A stretch of DNA of 64,000 nucleotides from Candidatus Mediterraneibacter intestinavium (GCA_019119205.1 DWXK01000062.1:1-64000); one strand, 5' to 3'. Shown: positions 10,519 through 23,256, numbered from the stretch's first letter. Notes: generated by a model from the letters alone, not told the origin. Numbers and translations are program-made.

Positions 10519-11625
10519 ATGAAAAAATTGACATTGAAAAACAGGTTTCAGACAAACGCAACTCTGCTTCCGAATGACTTTATAGATGATTACATGGTGA
10601 ATGCCAACGGCGAATTTGTAAAAGTTTATCTTTTCCTCCTCCGCCATCTGGACGACCCGTGTTCTTCTCTTACGATCCCGATGATAGCGGATTGTCTGAA
10701 CAATACGGAGAATGATGTCCTCCGTGCATTCCGTTATTGGGAGAACGCCGGTCTCATCCGCCTTGAGCGCGATGCAGACGGAAAGATCACAGGGATAGAA
10801 CTCCAGAAGATCGGTTCCTCCCGCAAGAATGACACCGGGACTGAGACCGTTCCCTCCGTATCGGCATCTTCTGAGCCGTCCTCAGGCGTACCCGCTTCTG
10901 CAAAGCCTGCACCTGCTGCTCCGGTCCCGACAGCATCCGCTGCTGCTCCGGCTGTCCCCACAAACGCGGTGGCACTGGATACATTCCGCGCACAGAAAGA
11001 GATCAAGTCTCTCCTCTTTATCGCAGAGCAGTATCTCGGAAAGACACTGACGCGCACAGACATGGAGACGATCACTTATTTTTATGACACGCTCCATATG
11101 TCCGCGGATCTCATCGAATACCTGATCGAGACGTGTGTGGAAAACGGGCACAAAAGCATGCACTACATACGAAAGGTTGCACTGTCCTGGTCTGATGCGG
11201 GTGTAGAGACTGTTTCTCAGGCAAAAGAGCAGTCACTGAACTACAACAAAAACTGTTTCCTGGTGCTGAATGCTTTCGGCATCAAAAACCGCGGTCCTGC
11301 CGCTTCAGAACTTACCTATATCCGCAAATGGGCAGAAGAATATGGATTTGCCGCGGATATGATCGAAGAAGCGTGCCGCAGAACGATCTCTGCAACCCAC
11401 CAGCCCAGTTTTGAATACGCTGATACGATCCTCACCAAATGGCATAACAGCCATGTGAAAAGCCTCAAGGATGTCACCGTTCTTGACGAGGCATATCAGA
11501 AAGAGAAGGCTGCTCAGAGGATCACCCCTGTCCGCGCACGGACTGCAGTGAGAAACCTGAACAATTTCGAACGGCGGAATTACGATATGGACTCTCTGGA
11601 AGAACAGCTGTTGAACAGTAATTAA
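10519..11625 (+). CDS. dnaD: DnaD domain-containing replication initiation protein
   Basis: MKKLTLKNRFQTNATLLPNDFIDDYMVNANGEFVKVYLFLLRHL with DnaD domains; followed by a DnaC/DnaI-like ATPase. Confidence 0.88.
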   Translation: MKKLTLKNRFQTNATLLPNDFIDDYMVNANGEFVKVYLFLLRHLDDPCSSLTIPMIADCLNNTENDVLRAFRYWENAGLIRLERDADGKITGIELQKIGSSRKNDTGTETVPSVSASSEPSSGVPASAKPAPAAPVPTASAAAPAVPTNAVALDTFRAQKEIKSLLFIAEQYLGKTLTRTDMETITYFYDTLHMSADLIEYLIETCVENGHKSMHYIRKVALSWSDAGVETVSQAKEQSLNYNKNCFLVLNAFGIKNRGPAASELTYIRKWAEEYGFAADMIEEACRRTISATHQPSFEYADTILTKWHNSHVKSLKDVTVLDEAYQKEKAAQRITPVRARTAVRNLNNFERRNYDMDSLEEQLLNSN

Positions 11626-11638
11626 AAGGAGTTTATAC

Positions 11639-12664
11639 ATGGGCCTAAAGAGTTCACAATACTACGCGATCATGCGTGAATATGAAAAGAAGCAGTTAAA
11701 AAGCCATGATATCCAGACGCGGCGGTATGAGGAAGTATATGAAAAGATCCCGGAGTTCAGATCGATCGACGAATCCATCTCCATTCTTTCCGTCCAATAC
11801 GGGAAAAAACTCCTGGGCGGGGACGATCATGCGATCACTTCCCTCAAGGAAGAACTGGCGATCCTTCGGAGCAGCAAGCAGAACCTTCTTCTCTCCGCCG
11901 GATTTCCCGCTGATTATCTCGAACCGGTATATGAATGCCCCGACTGCAAAGACACCGGATATATAGGAAATAAAAAGTGTCACTGTTTCCGCAAGGCGAT
12001 CATACATCTCCTGTATGAGCAGTCCAACATGAAGGAACTTCCATATAAGACCGGTTTCGAAAATTTTAGACTTGATTTTTATTCGCCCTCCTACTATGAT
12101 AAGAAGACCGGGCGTTCTGCACGGGCGATCATGGAAGATACTCTTAAAATATGCCATCAGTTCATTGATACTTTCGGCACAGATTTTCGCAACCTCTTTT
12201 TCTATGGGGATGTGGGAGTCGGTAAAACGTATCTCTCCACCTGTATCGCCCGTGAACTCATGGAGCGGGAATTTTCCGTTTTATATTTTTCCGCTCCGCA
12301 GCTTTTCAATTCCCTCGCCCGGGCAGCGTTCAGCAAAAAGGATGTTGACGCCGGGAATATGAACGAGTATATTTTTAACTGTGATCTTCTGATCATCGAC
12401 GATCTTGGAAGCGAATATACAAACAGCTTCATCGCATCACAGTTTTTTACCTGCATCAATGAAAGACTTTTACACAGGAAATCAACGATCATCTCGACAA
12501 ACCTTTCCCTGGAGGCTCTGGCAGACCTGTACACGGAACGCTCTTTCTCCAGGATCACGAGCAGCTATACACTGTTGAAGATAATCGGGGATGATATACG
12601 TATCAAAATGAAGTTAGAGCACAGGGAGGACAATTCATGTTACGTCGAACAGAAAGAATCTTAG
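11639..12664 (+). CDS. DnaC/DnaI-like helicase loader AAA+ ATPase
   Basis: CPDCKDTGYIGNKKCHCF zinc-binding motif; Walker A FFYGDVGVGKTYL; Walker B LLIIDDLG. Confidence 0.92.
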   Translation: MGLKSSQYYAIMREYEKKQLKSHDIQTRRYEEVYEKIPEFRSIDESISILSVQYGKKLLGGDDHAITSLKEELAILRSSKQNLLLSAGFPADYLEPVYECPDCKDTGYIGNKKCHCFRKAIIHLLYEQSNMKELPYKTGFENFRLDFYSPSYYDKKTGRSARAIMEDTLKICHQFIDTFGTDFRNLFFYGDVGVGKTYLSTCIARELMEREFSVLYFSAPQLFNSLARAAFSKKDVDAGNMNEYIFNCDLLIIDDLGSEYTNSFIASQFFTCINERLLHRKSTIISTNLSLEALADLYTERSFSRITSSYTLLKIIGDDIRIKMKLEHREDNSCYVEQKES

Positions 12665-13821
12665 AGAATATTCCGGTAGGTGCACTCGGGCTGATCGCTC
12701 TCACCGGATGTGAGGAAATGGGAGCCAAAGTGAATGACTATCTTGTAAAATGGCGTCACGAGAGCGCTCATGAGTACCGTGACGACATTGCCTTTTCGGG
12801 ATATGAGAGAGATAACTACCTCATCAATGCGCGGGTACCGCGCTTTGGCTCCGGAGAAGCAAAAGGCATCATCGGAGAATCTGTAAGAGGAAAAGATCTC
12901 TATCTGATGGTAGACGTATGCAATTACAATGTAACGTATTCGCTGACAGGTAATGTCAACCACATGTCCCCCGACGATCATTTTCAGAACCTGAAAAGGA
13001 TCATCGCTGCAGTAGGCGGCAAGGGCAGAAGGATCAATGTTATCATGCCTTTCCTCTATGAAAGCCGTCAGCACAAGAGAAGTTCAAGAGAATCTCTTGA
13101 CTGCGCGCTTGCCCTTCAGGAACTTGTGCGCATGGGCGTGGAAAACATCATCACTTTTGATGCTCACGATCCCAGAGTCCAGAACGCTATCCCACTGAGC
13201 GGATTCGAGACAGTCTCTCCGACCTACCAGTTTATCAAGGGTCTTCTCCGGACAGTAAAAGACCTGCAGATCGACAGCCAGCACATGATGGCGATCAGTC
13301 CGGACGAGGGAGGTACAAACCGTGCCGTATATCTTGCCAATGTTCTTGGGCTTGATATGGGTATGTTCTATAAGCGCCGCGACTACACCAGGATCGTAGA
13401 CGGCCGCAACCCGATCGTAGCTCATGAATTCCTCGGAAGTTCCGTGGAAGGAAAAGATGTGATCATCATCGACGATATGATCTCATCCGGAGACAGCATC
13501 ATCGATGTCGCGACGGAATTAAAGCGTAGAAAAGCGAAACGTATCTTCGCTGCTGCCACCTTCGGTCTGTTCACGAACGGACTGGAAAAGTTCGATAAGG
13601 CATATGAGGACGGGATCATAGACGGGATCCTGACAACGAATCTGATCTATCAGACTCCCGAGCTTTTGTCAAAACCGTATTATATCAATTGCGACATGAG
13701 CAAATATATCGCGCTCATCATCGACACACTGAACCACGACGGATCGATAAGTTCTATCCTCAGCCCGAACGAGAGGATACAGAATGTTATCCGAAAATAC
13801 AAAAACGGAGAACCGATTTAA
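12637..13821 (+). CDS. prs: ribose-phosphate pyrophosphokinase (long form, 394 aa)
   Basis: DVIIIDDMISSGDSIIDVATELKRRKAKRIFAAATFGLFTNG PRPP loop; overlaps the dnaC-like 3' end by 28 nt. Confidence 0.92.
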   Translation: MLRRTERILENIPVGALGLIALTGCEEMGAKVNDYLVKWRHESAHEYRDDIAFSGYERDNYLINARVPRFGSGEAKGIIGESVRGKDLYLMVDVCNYNVTYSLTGNVNHMSPDDHFQNLKRIIAAVGGKGRRINVIMPFLYESRQHKRSSRESLDCALALQELVRMGVENIITFDAHDPRVQNAIPLSGFETVSPTYQFIKGLLRTVKDLQIDSQHMMAISPDEGGTNRAVYLANVLGLDMGMFYKRRDYTRIVDGRNPIVAHEFLGSSVEGKDVIIIDDMISSGDSIIDVATELKRRKAKRIFAAATFGLFTNGLEKFDKAYEDGIIDGILTTNLIYQTPELLSKPYYINCDMSKYIALIIDTLNHDGSISSILSPNERIQNVIRKYKNGEPI

Positions 13822-13838
13822 ACCACGAAAAGACAGAT

Positions 13839-14906
13839 ATGCTGAAACGAATCATTTGTGATCTTGCTGTTACCGTACTGCTGCTCCTTGCAGCCACAGT
13901 CCTGAGTTTCTGTTTCTTTTATTTCGGAAATAAGAACCTCGCCAATATTACCGTGATCTATATTCTCGCACTGATACTGATCGCGCTGAATACATCAGGA
14001 TATCTCTATGGGATAGGAGCGTCTGTTTTCTGTGTTGCCGCAGTCAACTATTTTTTCTTCTATCCCTACAATATGATAGATTTTTCCATCGCAGGCTACC
14101 CGGTCACTTTTATCGGGATGCTTGCGATTTCTATCATTACAAGCACAACGACGACCTCCCTGAAACAGCAGCGTCAGGCGATCGCCGAGCGGGAAAAAGC
14201 ACTTTTTGAAGCAGAGCAGGAAAAGCTTCGCGCCAATCTGCTCAGAGCAGTCTCCCATGACCTGCGCACTCCTCTGACGACCATCATCGGCTCTTCTTCC
14301 TCCTATCTGGAGAACTATCCGGTTCTCTCCGAGGATGAAAGGGTGGAATTAGTCGCAAATATCAGGGAGGATTCCGAATGGCTTCTGAACATGGTAGAGA
14401 ACCTGCTGACTGTGACCAGGATCAATGCAGACTCTGACAATAAAGTCAGAAAGACTTCAGAAGTGGTGGAAGAGGTTGTATCGGAAGCTATCCAGCGCCT
14501 ACAAAAGCGTATTCCGGACATCCGCATCAGAGTTACAATGCCGAACGATTTTCTTATGCTTGCGATGGATCCCACATTGATCGAACAGGTTCTGATCAAT
14601 CTTATGGAGAATGCAGCGGTCCATTCCTGCAGCAAGGATGCCATTGATCTTACCATCACAGAGGATAAAGATGTCGTATCCTTTTCTGTCCGTGATTATG
14701 GCTGCGGGATCTCTTCGGAACTTCTTCCACGCATCTTTGACGGTCATCAGTCTGCGGTCGAAACAGCAGACGGGCACAGGGGGATAGGCATCGGACTTTC
14801 CATCTGCCGAACGATCATCCAGGCGCACGGAGGCAGGATAAGTGCTGTCAACCATGAAAAAGGTGCTGAATTCACCTTCACGCTTCCAAAAGAAAAGGAG
14901 AACTGA
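13839..14906 (+). CDS. KdpD-like sensor histidine kinase (DUF4118 TM region, HisKA, HATPase; lacks the N-terminal KdpD/Usp domains)
   Basis: HDLRTPLTTIIGSSS H-box, N-box LINLMENAAVHS; four TM segments at the N-terminus. Confidence 0.88.
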   Translation: MLKRIICDLAVTVLLLLAATVLSFCFFYFGNKNLANITVIYILALILIALNTSGYLYGIGASVFCVAAVNYFFFYPYNMIDFSIAGYPVTFIGMLAISIITSTTTTSLKQQRQAIAEREKALFEAEQEKLRANLLRAVSHDLRTPLTTIIGSSSSYLENYPVLSEDERVELVANIREDSEWLLNMVENLLTVTRINADSDNKVRKTSEVVEEVVSEAIQRLQKRIPDIRIRVTMPNDFLMLAMDPTLIEQVLINLMENAAVHSCSKDAIDLTITEDKDVVSFSVRDYGCGISSELLPRIFDGHQSAVETADGHRGIGIGLSICRTIIQAHGGRISAVNHEKGAEFTFTLPKEKEN

Positions 14907-14910
14907 AGCT

Positions 14911-15636
14911 ATGTCTAAATGTTCCGTCCTGGTCATCGAGGACGAAAAAAAAATCCAGGCTTTTATGGGCAAAATCTTAAAACGTCAGGAATACCGCGTA
15001 TTTTATGCAGACACAGGGACACAGGGACTGGAGTTCATCCGTTCCCAGTGTCCTGACATTATTCTTCTCGATCTGGGTCTTCCTGATATGGACGGTGATG
15101 ATATCATCCGCGAAGTCCGCAGCTGGTCGAGCATCCCGATCATCGTGATCTCCGCCAGGACTGCAGAGCGCGAGAAGGTCATCGCACTTGATCTGGGTGC
15201 CGACGATTATATCACCAAACCGTTTGGCACGTCCGAGCTCCTTGCACGGATCCGGGCCTCTCTGCGGCACAGCAACCGGCTCCGCACAGATGAAAGCTAT
15301 TATCTCCGTCCTTACCGGCATGGGGATCTGATCCTTGATTTTTCAAAGCGTCTCCTCACCATCGGGGAAAAAGAAATCCATCTCACACCGATCGAGTATA
15401 AGATCGTTGCCTGCCTTGCACAGAATTCAGGAAAAGTCATCACCTACTCTTCCATCCTGTCAAACGTATGGGGACCCTATGCCGATGATGACAATAAGAT
15501 CCTCAGGGTAAACATGGCAAACATCCGGCGAAAGATCGAGACCGATCCTGCCCAGCCCAAATATATCTTCACTGAAGTAGGTGTCGGATATCGCATGGCT
15601 GAGGACGAGGCAGATATTTCTCCGAAAAAAAGATGA
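14911..15636 (+). CDS. KdpE-like OmpR-family response regulator
   Basis: CSVLVIEDEKKIQAFMGKILKRQEYRVFYADTGTQGLEFI receiver and winged-helix output domain. Confidence 0.9.
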   Translation: MSKCSVLVIEDEKKIQAFMGKILKRQEYRVFYADTGTQGLEFIRSQCPDIILLDLGLPDMDGDDIIREVRSWSSIPIIVISARTAEREKVIALDLGADDYITKPFGTSELLARIRASLRHSNRLRTDESYYLRPYRHGDLILDFSKRLLTIGEKEIHLTPIEYKIVACLAQNSGKVITYSSILSNVWGPYADDDNKILRVNMANIRRKIETDPAQPKYIFTEVGVGYRMAEDEADISPKKR

Positions 15637-15674
15637 GGTTCCAACTGACCAGATCAGTTGAAACCTCATTTTTT
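15633..15674 (+). terminator. terminator after the kdpE-like gene
   Basis: GATGAGGTTCCAACTG-ACCAGAT-CAGTTGAAACCTCAT followed by TTTTTATTTT. Confidence 0.8.
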
Positions 15675-15715
15675 ATTTTCTTATAGTTTCATTTCTTATC
15701 GTTTTAAAACGATCA

Positions 15716-18700
15716 TTATTCCTGAACTGCCGGCTCTTCTTCCTGAACGTTTTCTTCCTCTATCGGAATCTCTTCATCCAGGCTGATCTCTTCGTCAAAT
15801 TCCAGTTCATCTTCCATATGGATGTCTGTATTGAGTTTAACGTCACGGTACTTCTTCATACCCGTTCCTGCCGGGATATGTTTACCGATGATAACGTTTT
15901 CTTTCAATCCGATAAGGTGGTCAACTTTACCGTTGATCGCAGCCTCTGTCAGCACCTTCGTCGTCTCCTGGAAGGATGCCGCAGACAGGAATGAATCTGT
16001 AGCCAGAGAAGCCTTTGTGATACCGAGCATGATCTGCTCACCCGTTGCAGGTTCTTTACCTTCTGCTTCAAGCTGTTTGTTGATATCCTCGAATTCGAGA
16101 ACATCCACCATCGTACCCGGAAGGAGTTCGGAATCGCCTTTCTCCTCGACACGTACTTTCTTCAGCATCTGGCGAACGATGACCTCGATATGCTTATCAT
16201 TGATATCAACACCCTGGAGACGGTATACACGCTGTACCTCTCGGAGCATGTAATCCTGAACTGCACGCAGTCCTTTGATCTTCAGGATATCATGCGGATT
16301 TACACTACCTTCGGTAAGCTCGTCACCCGCTTCGAGCATCTGGCCATCCTGCACTTTGATACGTGATCCGTACGGGATAAGGTATGCCTTGGATTCGCCT
16401 GTTTCCTCGTTTGTAACGATGACTTCGCGTTTCTTCTTTGTATCGGAAAGAGTCGCTCTTCCGGCAAATTCTGTGATGATCGCAAGTCCCTTCGGCTTTC
16501 TCGCCTCGAAAAGCTCCTCGACACGGGGAAGACCCTGTGTGATATCGTCACCGGCAACACCACCGGTATGGAATGTACGCATGGTAAGCTGTGTACCAGG
16601 CTCTCCGATAGACTGAGCTGCCACGATACCGACTGCCTCTCCAACCTGTACGACTTCTCCACTCGCCATGTTGGCGCCGTAGCACTTCGCACATACGCCG
16701 TTCTTGCAGCGGCAGGTAAGGATCGTACGGATCTTCACCTTGCTGACCGGTTCGCCGTTCTCGTCCACACCTTTCTTAATGATACGCTCTGCACGGCGCG
16801 GTGTGATCATATGATTTTTCTTGACGATCACATTTCCTTCTCCATCTTTGATATCCTCGCAGGAGAAGCGTCCTGTGATACGGTCCTGAAGGCTCTCGAT
16901 CTCTTCGTTTCCGTCTGTAAATGCATGTACATACATTCCCGGGATCTCCTCGCCCGGCTCCACACAGTCAGTATCATGGATGATCAGCTGCTGTGATACG
17001 TCGACCAGACGTCTTGTCAGGTATCCTGAATCGGCTGTACGAAGTGCCGTATCAGACAGACCCTTACGTGCTCCATGCGCAGACATGAAGTATTCCAGTA
17101 CGTCCAGACCTTCACGGAAGTTGGACTTGATCGGCAGCTCGATAGTACGTCCTGTCGTATCCGCCATCAGCCCTCGCATACCTGCCAGCTGTTTGATCTG
17201 TTTGTCAGATCCACGGGCTCCGGAATCAGCCATCATAAAGATGTTATTGTATTTATCCAAACCGGAAAGCAGTGCCTCTGTCAGTTTATCGTCGGTCGCC
17301 TTCCATGTCTCAACGACTTCTTTGTATCGCTCTTCCTCGGTGATCAGACCACGTTTGTAGTTCTTTGTGATGCGGTCTACTGTATTCTGCGCATCCTCGA
17401 TCATCTGCGGCTTCTGCGGCGGCACAGTCATATCGGAAATGGAAACCGTCATGGCAGCTCTCGTGGAGAACTTGTAACCGATCGCCTTTACATCATCGAG
17501 CACTTCTGCTGTCTGCGTTGCGCCGTGTGTATTGATGACCTTCTCGAGAATCTGTTTTAACTGTTTCTTTCCTACGTGGAAATCAATCTCCATCAGAAGT
17601 TCATTGCCCGGGATCTCTCTGTCTACAAAGCCAAGATCCTGCGGGATGATCTCATTGAAGAGAAGTCTTCCCAGTGTAGCGTCGATAGTTCCCGTCTTCA
17701 CAGTTCCGTCCGGCATCGTCCTGGACACACGCACTTTGATCTGAGAATGCAGTGTGATATAGCCATTCTCATAAGCAAGGATTGCCTCACTCACGCTGCG
17801 GAAGAACATTCCTTCGCCTTTTGCCCCCGGTCTTAATTGTGTCAGATAGTAGATACCAAGGACCATATCCTGTGAAGGAACCGCAACCGGACCTCCGTCC
17901 GACGGTTTCAGCAGGTTGTTCGGTGAGAGGAGCAGGAAGCGGCACTCTGCCTGAGCTTCCACGGAAAGCGGTACATGGACAGCCATCTGGTCACCGTCGA
18001 AGTCCGCGTTATATGCGGTACAAACGAGGGGATGCAGCTTGATCGCCTTACCTTCCACAAGGATAGGCTCAAACGCCTGGATACCCAGTCTGTGGAGCGT
18101 GGGGGCACGGTTCAGCATAACAGGATGCTCTTTGATGACTTCCTCGAGCACATCCCATACCTCCGGCTGAAGTCTCTCTACCATTTTCTTTGCATTCTTT
18201 ATATTATGAGCTGTACCGTTCGCCACAAGTTCTTTCATAACGAAAGGCTTGAACAGCTCGATCGCCATCTCTTTGGGCAGACCGCACTGATAGATCTTCA
18301 GTTCCGGTCCTACGACGATAACGGAACGTCCGGAATAGTCAACACGTTTTCCGAGCAGGTTCTGACGGAAACGTCCGGACTTACCTTTCAGCATGTCTGA
18401 GAGGGACTTCAGAGCTCTATTTCCAGGTCCTGTCACCGGGCGGCCGCGGCGGCCGTTGTCGATCAGCGCGTCTACAGCTTCCTGGAGCATACGCTTTTCG
18501 TTTCTCACGATGATATCCGGTGCTCCCAGTTCAAGCAGTCTCTTCAGACGATTGTTCCTGTTGATGATCCTTCTGTACAGGTCGTTCAGGTCAGATGTCG
18601 CAAAACGTCCTCCATCGAGCTGTACCATCGGGCGCAGATCCGGCGGGATCACCGGGATCGCTGTCAGGATCATCCACTCCGGTCTGTTTCCGGATTCGCG

Positions 18701-19372
18701 GAACGCCTCTACGACTTCCAGACGCTTCACGATCCTTGCGCGCTTCTGTCCTGTCGCGTTCTCCAGTGCTTTCTGGAGCTCCCCGTACTCTTTCTCAAGG
18801 TCGATGGACTCAAGAAGTTCTTTGATCGCCTCGGCACCCATTCCTACACGGAACGCGCCGCTGCCCCATTTTTCTCTCTGCTCCTGATACTCAGCCTCAG
18901 ACAGGATCTGACGGTTCTGCAGGTCCGTCTCGCCTTTGTCCAGCACGATGTATGAAGCAAAATACAGAACTCTCTCCAGCGTTCTCGGAGAGATATCAAG
19001 GATCAGACCCATACGGCTCGGGATCCCTTTGAAATACCAGATGTGGGACACCGGAGCGGCAAGGGCGATATGCCCCATACGCTCACGGCGCACACTTGAC
19101 TTTGTGACCTCAACTCCGCATCGGTCGCATACAACACCTTTGTAGCGGATCTTTTTATATTTTCCGCAGTGGCACTCCCAGTCCTTGCTCGGTCCGAAGA
19201 TCCTCTCACAGAACAGACCGTCTTTCTCCGGTTTCAGTGTTCTGTAGTTGATAGTCTCCGGTTTTGTGACCTCACCTCTGGACCACTCAAGGATCTTTTC
19301 CGGTGAAGCCAGACCGATCTTGATCGCATCAAAAGTTAACGGTTGATATTGTTGTTCATTATTATTTGGCAT
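15716..19372 (-). CDS. rpoC: DNA-directed RNA polymerase subunit beta'
   Basis: 1218 aa; [12 protein letters not shown] catalytic motif. Confidence 0.99.
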   Translation of the reverse strand: MPNNNEQQYQPLTFDAIKIGLASPEKILEWSRGEVTKPETINYRTLKPEKDGLFCERIFGPSKDWECHCGKYKKIRYKGVVCDRCGVEVTKSSVRRERMGHIALAAPVSHIWYFKGIPSRMGLILDISPRTLERVLYFASYIVLDKGETDLQNRQILSEAEYQEQREKWGSGAFRVGMGAEAIKELLESIDLEKEYGELQKALENATGQKRARIVKRLEVVEAFRESGNRPEWMILTAIPVIPPDLRPMVQLDGGRFATSDLNDLYRRIINRNNRLKRLLELGAPDIIVRNEKRMLQEAVDALIDNGRRGRPVTGPGNRALKSLSDMLKGKSGRFRQNLLGKRVDYSGRSVIVVGPELKIYQCGLPKEMAIELFKPFVMKELVANGTAHNIKNAKKMVERLQPEVWDVLEEVIKEHPVMLNRAPTLHRLGIQAFEPILVEGKAIKLHPLVCTAYNADFDGDQMAVHVPLSVEAQAECRFLLLSPNNLLKPSDGGPVAVPSQDMVLGIYYLTQLRPGAKGEGMFFRSVSEAILAYENGYITLHSQIKVRVSRTMPDGTVKTGTIDATLGRLLFNEIIPQDLGFVDREIPGNELLMEIDFHVGKKQLKQILEKVINTHGATQTAEVLDDVKAIGYKFSTRAAMTVSISDMTVPPQKPQMIEDAQNTVDRITKNYKRGLITEEERYKEVVETWKATDDKLTEALLSGLDKYNNIFMMADSGARGSDKQIKQLAGMRGLMADTTGRTIELPIKSNFREGLDVLEYFMSAHGARKGLSDTALRTADSGYLTRRLVDVSQQLIIHDTDCVEPGEEIPGMYVHAFTDGNEEIESLQDRITGRFSCEDIKDGEGNVIVKKNHMITPRRAERIIKKGVDENGEPVSKVKIRTILTCRCKNGVCAKCYGANMASGEVVQVGEAVGIVAAQSIGEPGTQLTMRTFHTGGVAGDDITQGLPRVEELFEARKPKGLAIITEFAGRATLSDTKKKREVIVTNEETGESKAYLIPYGSRIKVQDGQMLEAGDELTEGSVNPHDILKIKGLRAVQDYMLREVQRVYRLQGVDINDKHIEVIVRQMLKKVRVEEKGDSELLPGTMVDVLEFEDINKQLEAEGKEPATGEQIMLGITKASLATDSFLSAASFQETTKVLTEAAINGKVDHLIGLKENVIIGKHIPAGTGMKKYRDVKLNTDIHMEDELEFDEEISLDEEIPIEEENVQEEEPAVQE

Positions 19373-19386
19373 AGAATCGGCTCCTC

Positions 19387-22300
19387 CTATTCTTCCTCGT
19401 CACCCAGATACTCGTCAAAACTGATCTCTTCAGCCCCGAAATCACTGTCATCCGGCTCCTCCTCCGGTTCGATGTCTGTAAGTTCCTCGCCAACAAACTC
19501 CTGCTCGGTATATCCGTGATCTCCGAAGGACTCGTTTTCATCCCGGTATTTCCTGTCTCCCTCGATGATGTGGCGCAGATCTGTCTCACCGTAGTCCACG
19601 TTCTCCATGATCTCAACCTCTGTGTTGTCATCACGCAGCACGCGCACATCCAGTGCAAGAGACTGCAGCTCTTTTAAGAGCACCTTGAAGGATTCCGGGA
19701 CACCCGGCTCCGGTATATTTTCACCTTTGATGATCGCTTCATATGTCTTGACACGTCCCACTACATCGTCCGACTTCACAGTCAGGATCTCCTGCAGCGT
19801 GTATGATGCGCCGTATGCCTCCAGAGCCCATACCTCCATCTCTCCGAAACGCTGTCCGCCGAACTGGGCTTTTCCACCCAGCGGCTGCTGCGTTACCAGG
19901 GAGTACGGTCCGGTAGAACGTGCATGGATCTTGTCGTCTACCAGGTGATGCAGCTTCAGGTAATGCATGTGTCCGATGGTAACAGGACTGTCAAAATACT
20001 CTCCTGTCCTTCCATCGCGGAGACGCACCTTACCGTCTCTTGAGAGCGGCACTCCCTTCCAGAGTTTTCTGTGCTCCCTGTTATCTGACAGGTACTGGAG
20101 CACTTCCGGAAGAAGTTCCTCTCCGTGTTTCTTCTCAAACTCATCCCACTCGAGATTTACATAGTCATTCGCCAGGTCGAGGGTATCCATGATGTCAACC
20201 TCGTTCGCTCCGTCGAATACCGGCGTGGAGATATTGAATCCCAGCGCCTTTGCCGCAAGGCTCAAGTGGATCTCGAGCACCTGTCCGATGTTCATACGGG
20301 ACGGCACGCCCAGCGGGTTCAGCACGATATCCAGCGGACGTCCGTTCGGAAGGAACGGCATATCCTCTACCGGAAGCACGCGGGAAACGACACCCTTGTT
20401 ACCGTGACGTCCGGCCATCTTGTCACCTACGGAGATCTTTCTCTTCTGCGCGATGTAGATCCTTACCGACTCGTTCACGCCCGGAGAAAGTTCATCTCCG
20501 TTCTCTCTTGTGAACACTTTGGCGTCCACTATGATACCATATTCACCGTGGGGTACTTTCAGGGAGGTATCCCTTACCTCACGTGCCTTCTCACCGAAGA
20601 TGGCGCGCAGCAGGCGCTCCTCTGCTGTAAGTTCTGTCTCTCCCTTCGGAGTCACCTTTCCGACAAGGATATCACCTGCACGGACTTCCGCACCGATGCG
20701 GATGATGCCTCTCTCGTCAAGATCTTTCAGAGCGTCGTCACCGACACCCGGGATATCTCTTGTGATCTCCTCCGGTCCCAGTTTTGTATCTCTCGCCTCT
20801 GCCTCATATTCTTCGATATGGACAGAAGTGTACACGTCATCCTGTACCAGTCTCTCGCTCAACAGGACAGCGTCCTCGTAGTTGTAACCTTCCCATGTCA
20901 TGAATCCGATCAGCGGGTTCTTTCCGAGAGCCATCTCTCCGCCGGAGGTCGACGGACCGTCTGCGATGACCTGTCCTGCCTCGACTCTCTCTCCCTTGTC
21001 AACGATCGGTCTCTGATTGTAGCAGTTGCTCTGATTGCTTCGCTGGAACTTCGTCAGCTTATAGGACTGCTTTGTTCCGTCGTCGTGTTTGATCACGATC
21101 TCAGTGGATGTGGAACTCTCCACCACACCTGCCTGCTCCGCTACGACGCAGACTCCGGAGTCAACCGCAGCCTTCACTTCCATACCTGTTCCTACGACCG
21201 GCGCCTCAGTTGTGAGGAGCGGGACCGCCTGACGCTGCATGTTGGATCCCATCAGCGCACGGTTCGCATCGTCGTTCTGGAGGAACGGAATCAGAGCCGT
21301 AGCGACAGAGAATACCATCTTCGGAGAAACGTCCATGTAATCGAACTTGTTCCTCTCGTATTCCTGGGTCTCTTCGCGGTAACGACCGGATACATTTTTA
21401 TTGACAAAGTGGCCTTCTTTATCCAGAGGCGTGTTCGCCTGTGCCACATGGTAATTGTCTTCTTCATCCGCAGTCATGTATACAACTTCGTCTGTGACGC
21501 GCGGGTTCTGCGGATCTGTCTTATCTATCTTGCGGTACGGCGCCTCGATGAAGCCATACTCATTGATCCTTGCATAAGTTGCAAGGGAGTTGATAAGACC
21601 GATGTTCGGTCCCTCAGGCGTCTCGATCGGACACATTCTTCCGTAATGGGAATAGTGCACGTCCCGGACCTCGAATCCGGCACGGTCTCTGGAAAGACCT
21701 CCCGGTCCAAGGGCTGACAGACGTCTCTTGTGAGTCAGCTCACCAAGCGGGTTGTTCTGATCCATGAACTGGGACAGCTGGGAAGATCCGAAGAACTCCT
21801 TCACTGCTGCGGTCACCGGCTTGATGTTGATCAGGGACTGCGGAGAAATGCCGTCCTGATCCTGTGTCGTCATCCTCTCGCGGACAACTCTCTCCAGTCT
21901 GGAAAGACCGATCCTGTACTGGTTCTGGAGAAGTTCTCCCACCGCACGGATACGGCGGTTGCCCAGATGGTCGATATCGTCGTCATTTCCCATGCCGTAC
22001 TCAAGATGCATGTTGTAGTTGATGGAAGCAAGGATGTCTTCCTTCGTGATATGCTTCGGGATCAGATCGTGGATGTCACGCTTGATCATGCGCTTCATCT
22101 CATCGATGTCACCTGCCGCTTCCTCGATAATACCTGCGAGGACAGGATAATATACCTGTTCTTTCACTCCGACTTCCGCCGGGTCGATGTCAACGACTGC
22201 CTGAAGGTCTACCATCATGTTGGAAAGGACCTTGATGTTCCTGGACTCGTCCTCTCCCTCAACCCACAGATACGGCGCCGCAGAGTTCTGGATCGCATCC

Positions 22301-23256
22301 GCGATCTCGCGGGTGATCTTCGTTCCCTTTTCTGCAACGACTTCTCCTGTGATCGGGCTCACGACATCCTCTGCAAGGATCCGTCCTGTGACACGGTTCT
22401 TGAGCATCAGTTTCTTATTGAATTTATAGCGTCCGACTTTCGCAAGGTCATAACGTCTCGGATCAAAGAACATGCTTGTGATCAGACTTTCCGCACTGTC
22501 TACCGCAAGCGGCTCACCCGGACGTATCTTTTTATACAGTTCTAACAGACCCTCCTGATAGTTCTCAGCAGTGTCCTTCCCAAAACTTGCAAGGATCTTC
22601 GGCTCCTCACCGAAGAGTTCAACGATCTCAGCGTTTGTCCCAATACCAAGGGCACGGATCAGAACCGTGATCGGCACCTTCCTTGTCCTGTCAACGCGCA
22701 CGTAAAAAACGTCATTGGAGTCTGTCTCATACTCAAGCCACGCACCTCTGTTCGGGATGACTGTTGCTGAATAGAGTTTTTTACCAAGCTTGTCGTGGGC
22801 AATTCCGTAGTAAATTCCCGGAGAACGCACAAGCTGGCTGACAATAACACGTTCCGCGCCATTGATCACGAAAGTACCTGTCTTCGTCATCAGCGGGAGA
22901 TCTCCCATGAAGATCTCGTGTTCATTTATCTCATCATTTTCCTTATTGTAAAGCCTCACTCTGACTTTCAGGGGAGCCGCATAAGTTGCATCCCGCTCTT
23001 TACACTCGTCGATCGTGTACTTTACGTCGTCTTCGCAGAGCGTAAAATCAACGAATTCCAGACTGAGATGACCGCTGTAATCTGCGATCGGTGAAATATC
23101 ATCGAACACCTCTTTCAGACCTTCATCCAGAAACCACTGATAGGAATCTTTCTGAACTTCAATGAGGTTTGGCATCTCTAATACTTCTTTTTGCCTGGAA
23201 TAGCTCATGCGGAAGCTTTTTCCGGTTTTGATGGGACGGATTCTGTTTTTCTCCAT
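19387..23256 (-). CDS. rpoB: DNA-directed RNA polymerase subunit beta
   Basis: about 1289 aa; [44 protein letters not shown] (Rif region). Confidence 0.99.
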   Translation of the reverse strand: MEKNRIRPIKTGKSFRMSYSRQKEVLEMPNLIEVQKDSYQWFLDEGLKEVFDDISPIADYSGHLSLEFVDFTLCEDDVKYTIDECKERDATYAAPLKVRVRLYNKENDEINEHEIFMGDLPLMTKTGTFVINGAERVIVSQLVRSPGIYYGIAHDKLGKKLYSATVIPNRGAWLEYETDSNDVFYVRVDRTRKVPITVLIRALGIGTNAEIVELFGEEPKILASFGKDTAENYQEGLLELYKKIRPGEPLAVDSAESLITSMFFDPRRYDLAKVGRYKFNKKLMLKNRVTGRILAEDVVSPITGEVVAEKGTKITREIADAIQNSAAPYLWVEGEDESRNIKVLSNMMVDLQAVVDIDPAEVGVKEQVYYPVLAGIIEEAAGDIDEMKRMIKRDIHDLIPKHITKEDILASINYNMHLEYGMGNDDDIDHLGNRRIRAVGELLQNQYRIGLSRLERVVRERMTTQDQDGISPQSLINIKPVTAAVKEFFGSSQLSQFMDQNNPLGELTHKRRLSALGPGGLSRDRAGFEVRDVHYSHYGRMCPIETPEGPNIGLINSLATYARINEYGFIEAPYRKIDKTDPQNPRVTDEVVYMTADEEDNYHVAQANTPLDKEGHFVNKNVSGRYREETQEYERNKFDYMDVSPKMVFSVATALIPFLQNDDANRALMGSNMQRQAVPLLTTEAPVVGTGMEVKAAVDSGVCVVAEQAGVVESSTSTEIVIKHDDGTKQSYKLTKFQRSNQSNCYNQRPIVDKGERVEAGQVIADGPSTSGGEMALGKNPLIGFMTWEGYNYEDAVLLSERLVQDDVYTSVHIEEYEAEARDTKLGPEEITRDIPGVGDDALKDLDERGIIRIGAEVRAGDILVGKVTPKGETELTAEERLLRAIFGEKAREVRDTSLKVPHGEYGIIVDAKVFTRENGDELSPGVNESVRIYIAQKRKISVGDKMAGRHGNKGVVSRVLPVEDMPFLPNGRPLDIVLNPLGVPSRMNIGQVLEIHLSLAAKALGFNISTPVFDGANEVDIMDTLDLANDYVNLEWDEFEKKHGEELLPEVLQYLSDNREHRKLWKGVPLSRDGKVRLRDGRTGEYFDSPVTIGHMHYLKLHHLVDDKIHARSTGPYSLVTQQPLGGKAQFGGQRFGEMEVWALEAYGASYTLQEILTVKSDDVVGRVKTYEAIIKGENIPEPGVPESFKVLLKELQSLALDVRVLRDDNTEVEIMENVDYGETDLRHIIEGDRKYRDENESFGDHGYTEQEFVGEELTDIEPEEEPDDSDFGAEEISFDEYLGDEEE

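Noticed and set aside
20125-21717. 530-aa plus-strand ORF antisense to rpoB
   Set aside because: Antisense open frame in a strongly codon-biased essential gene; no RBS or recognisable family
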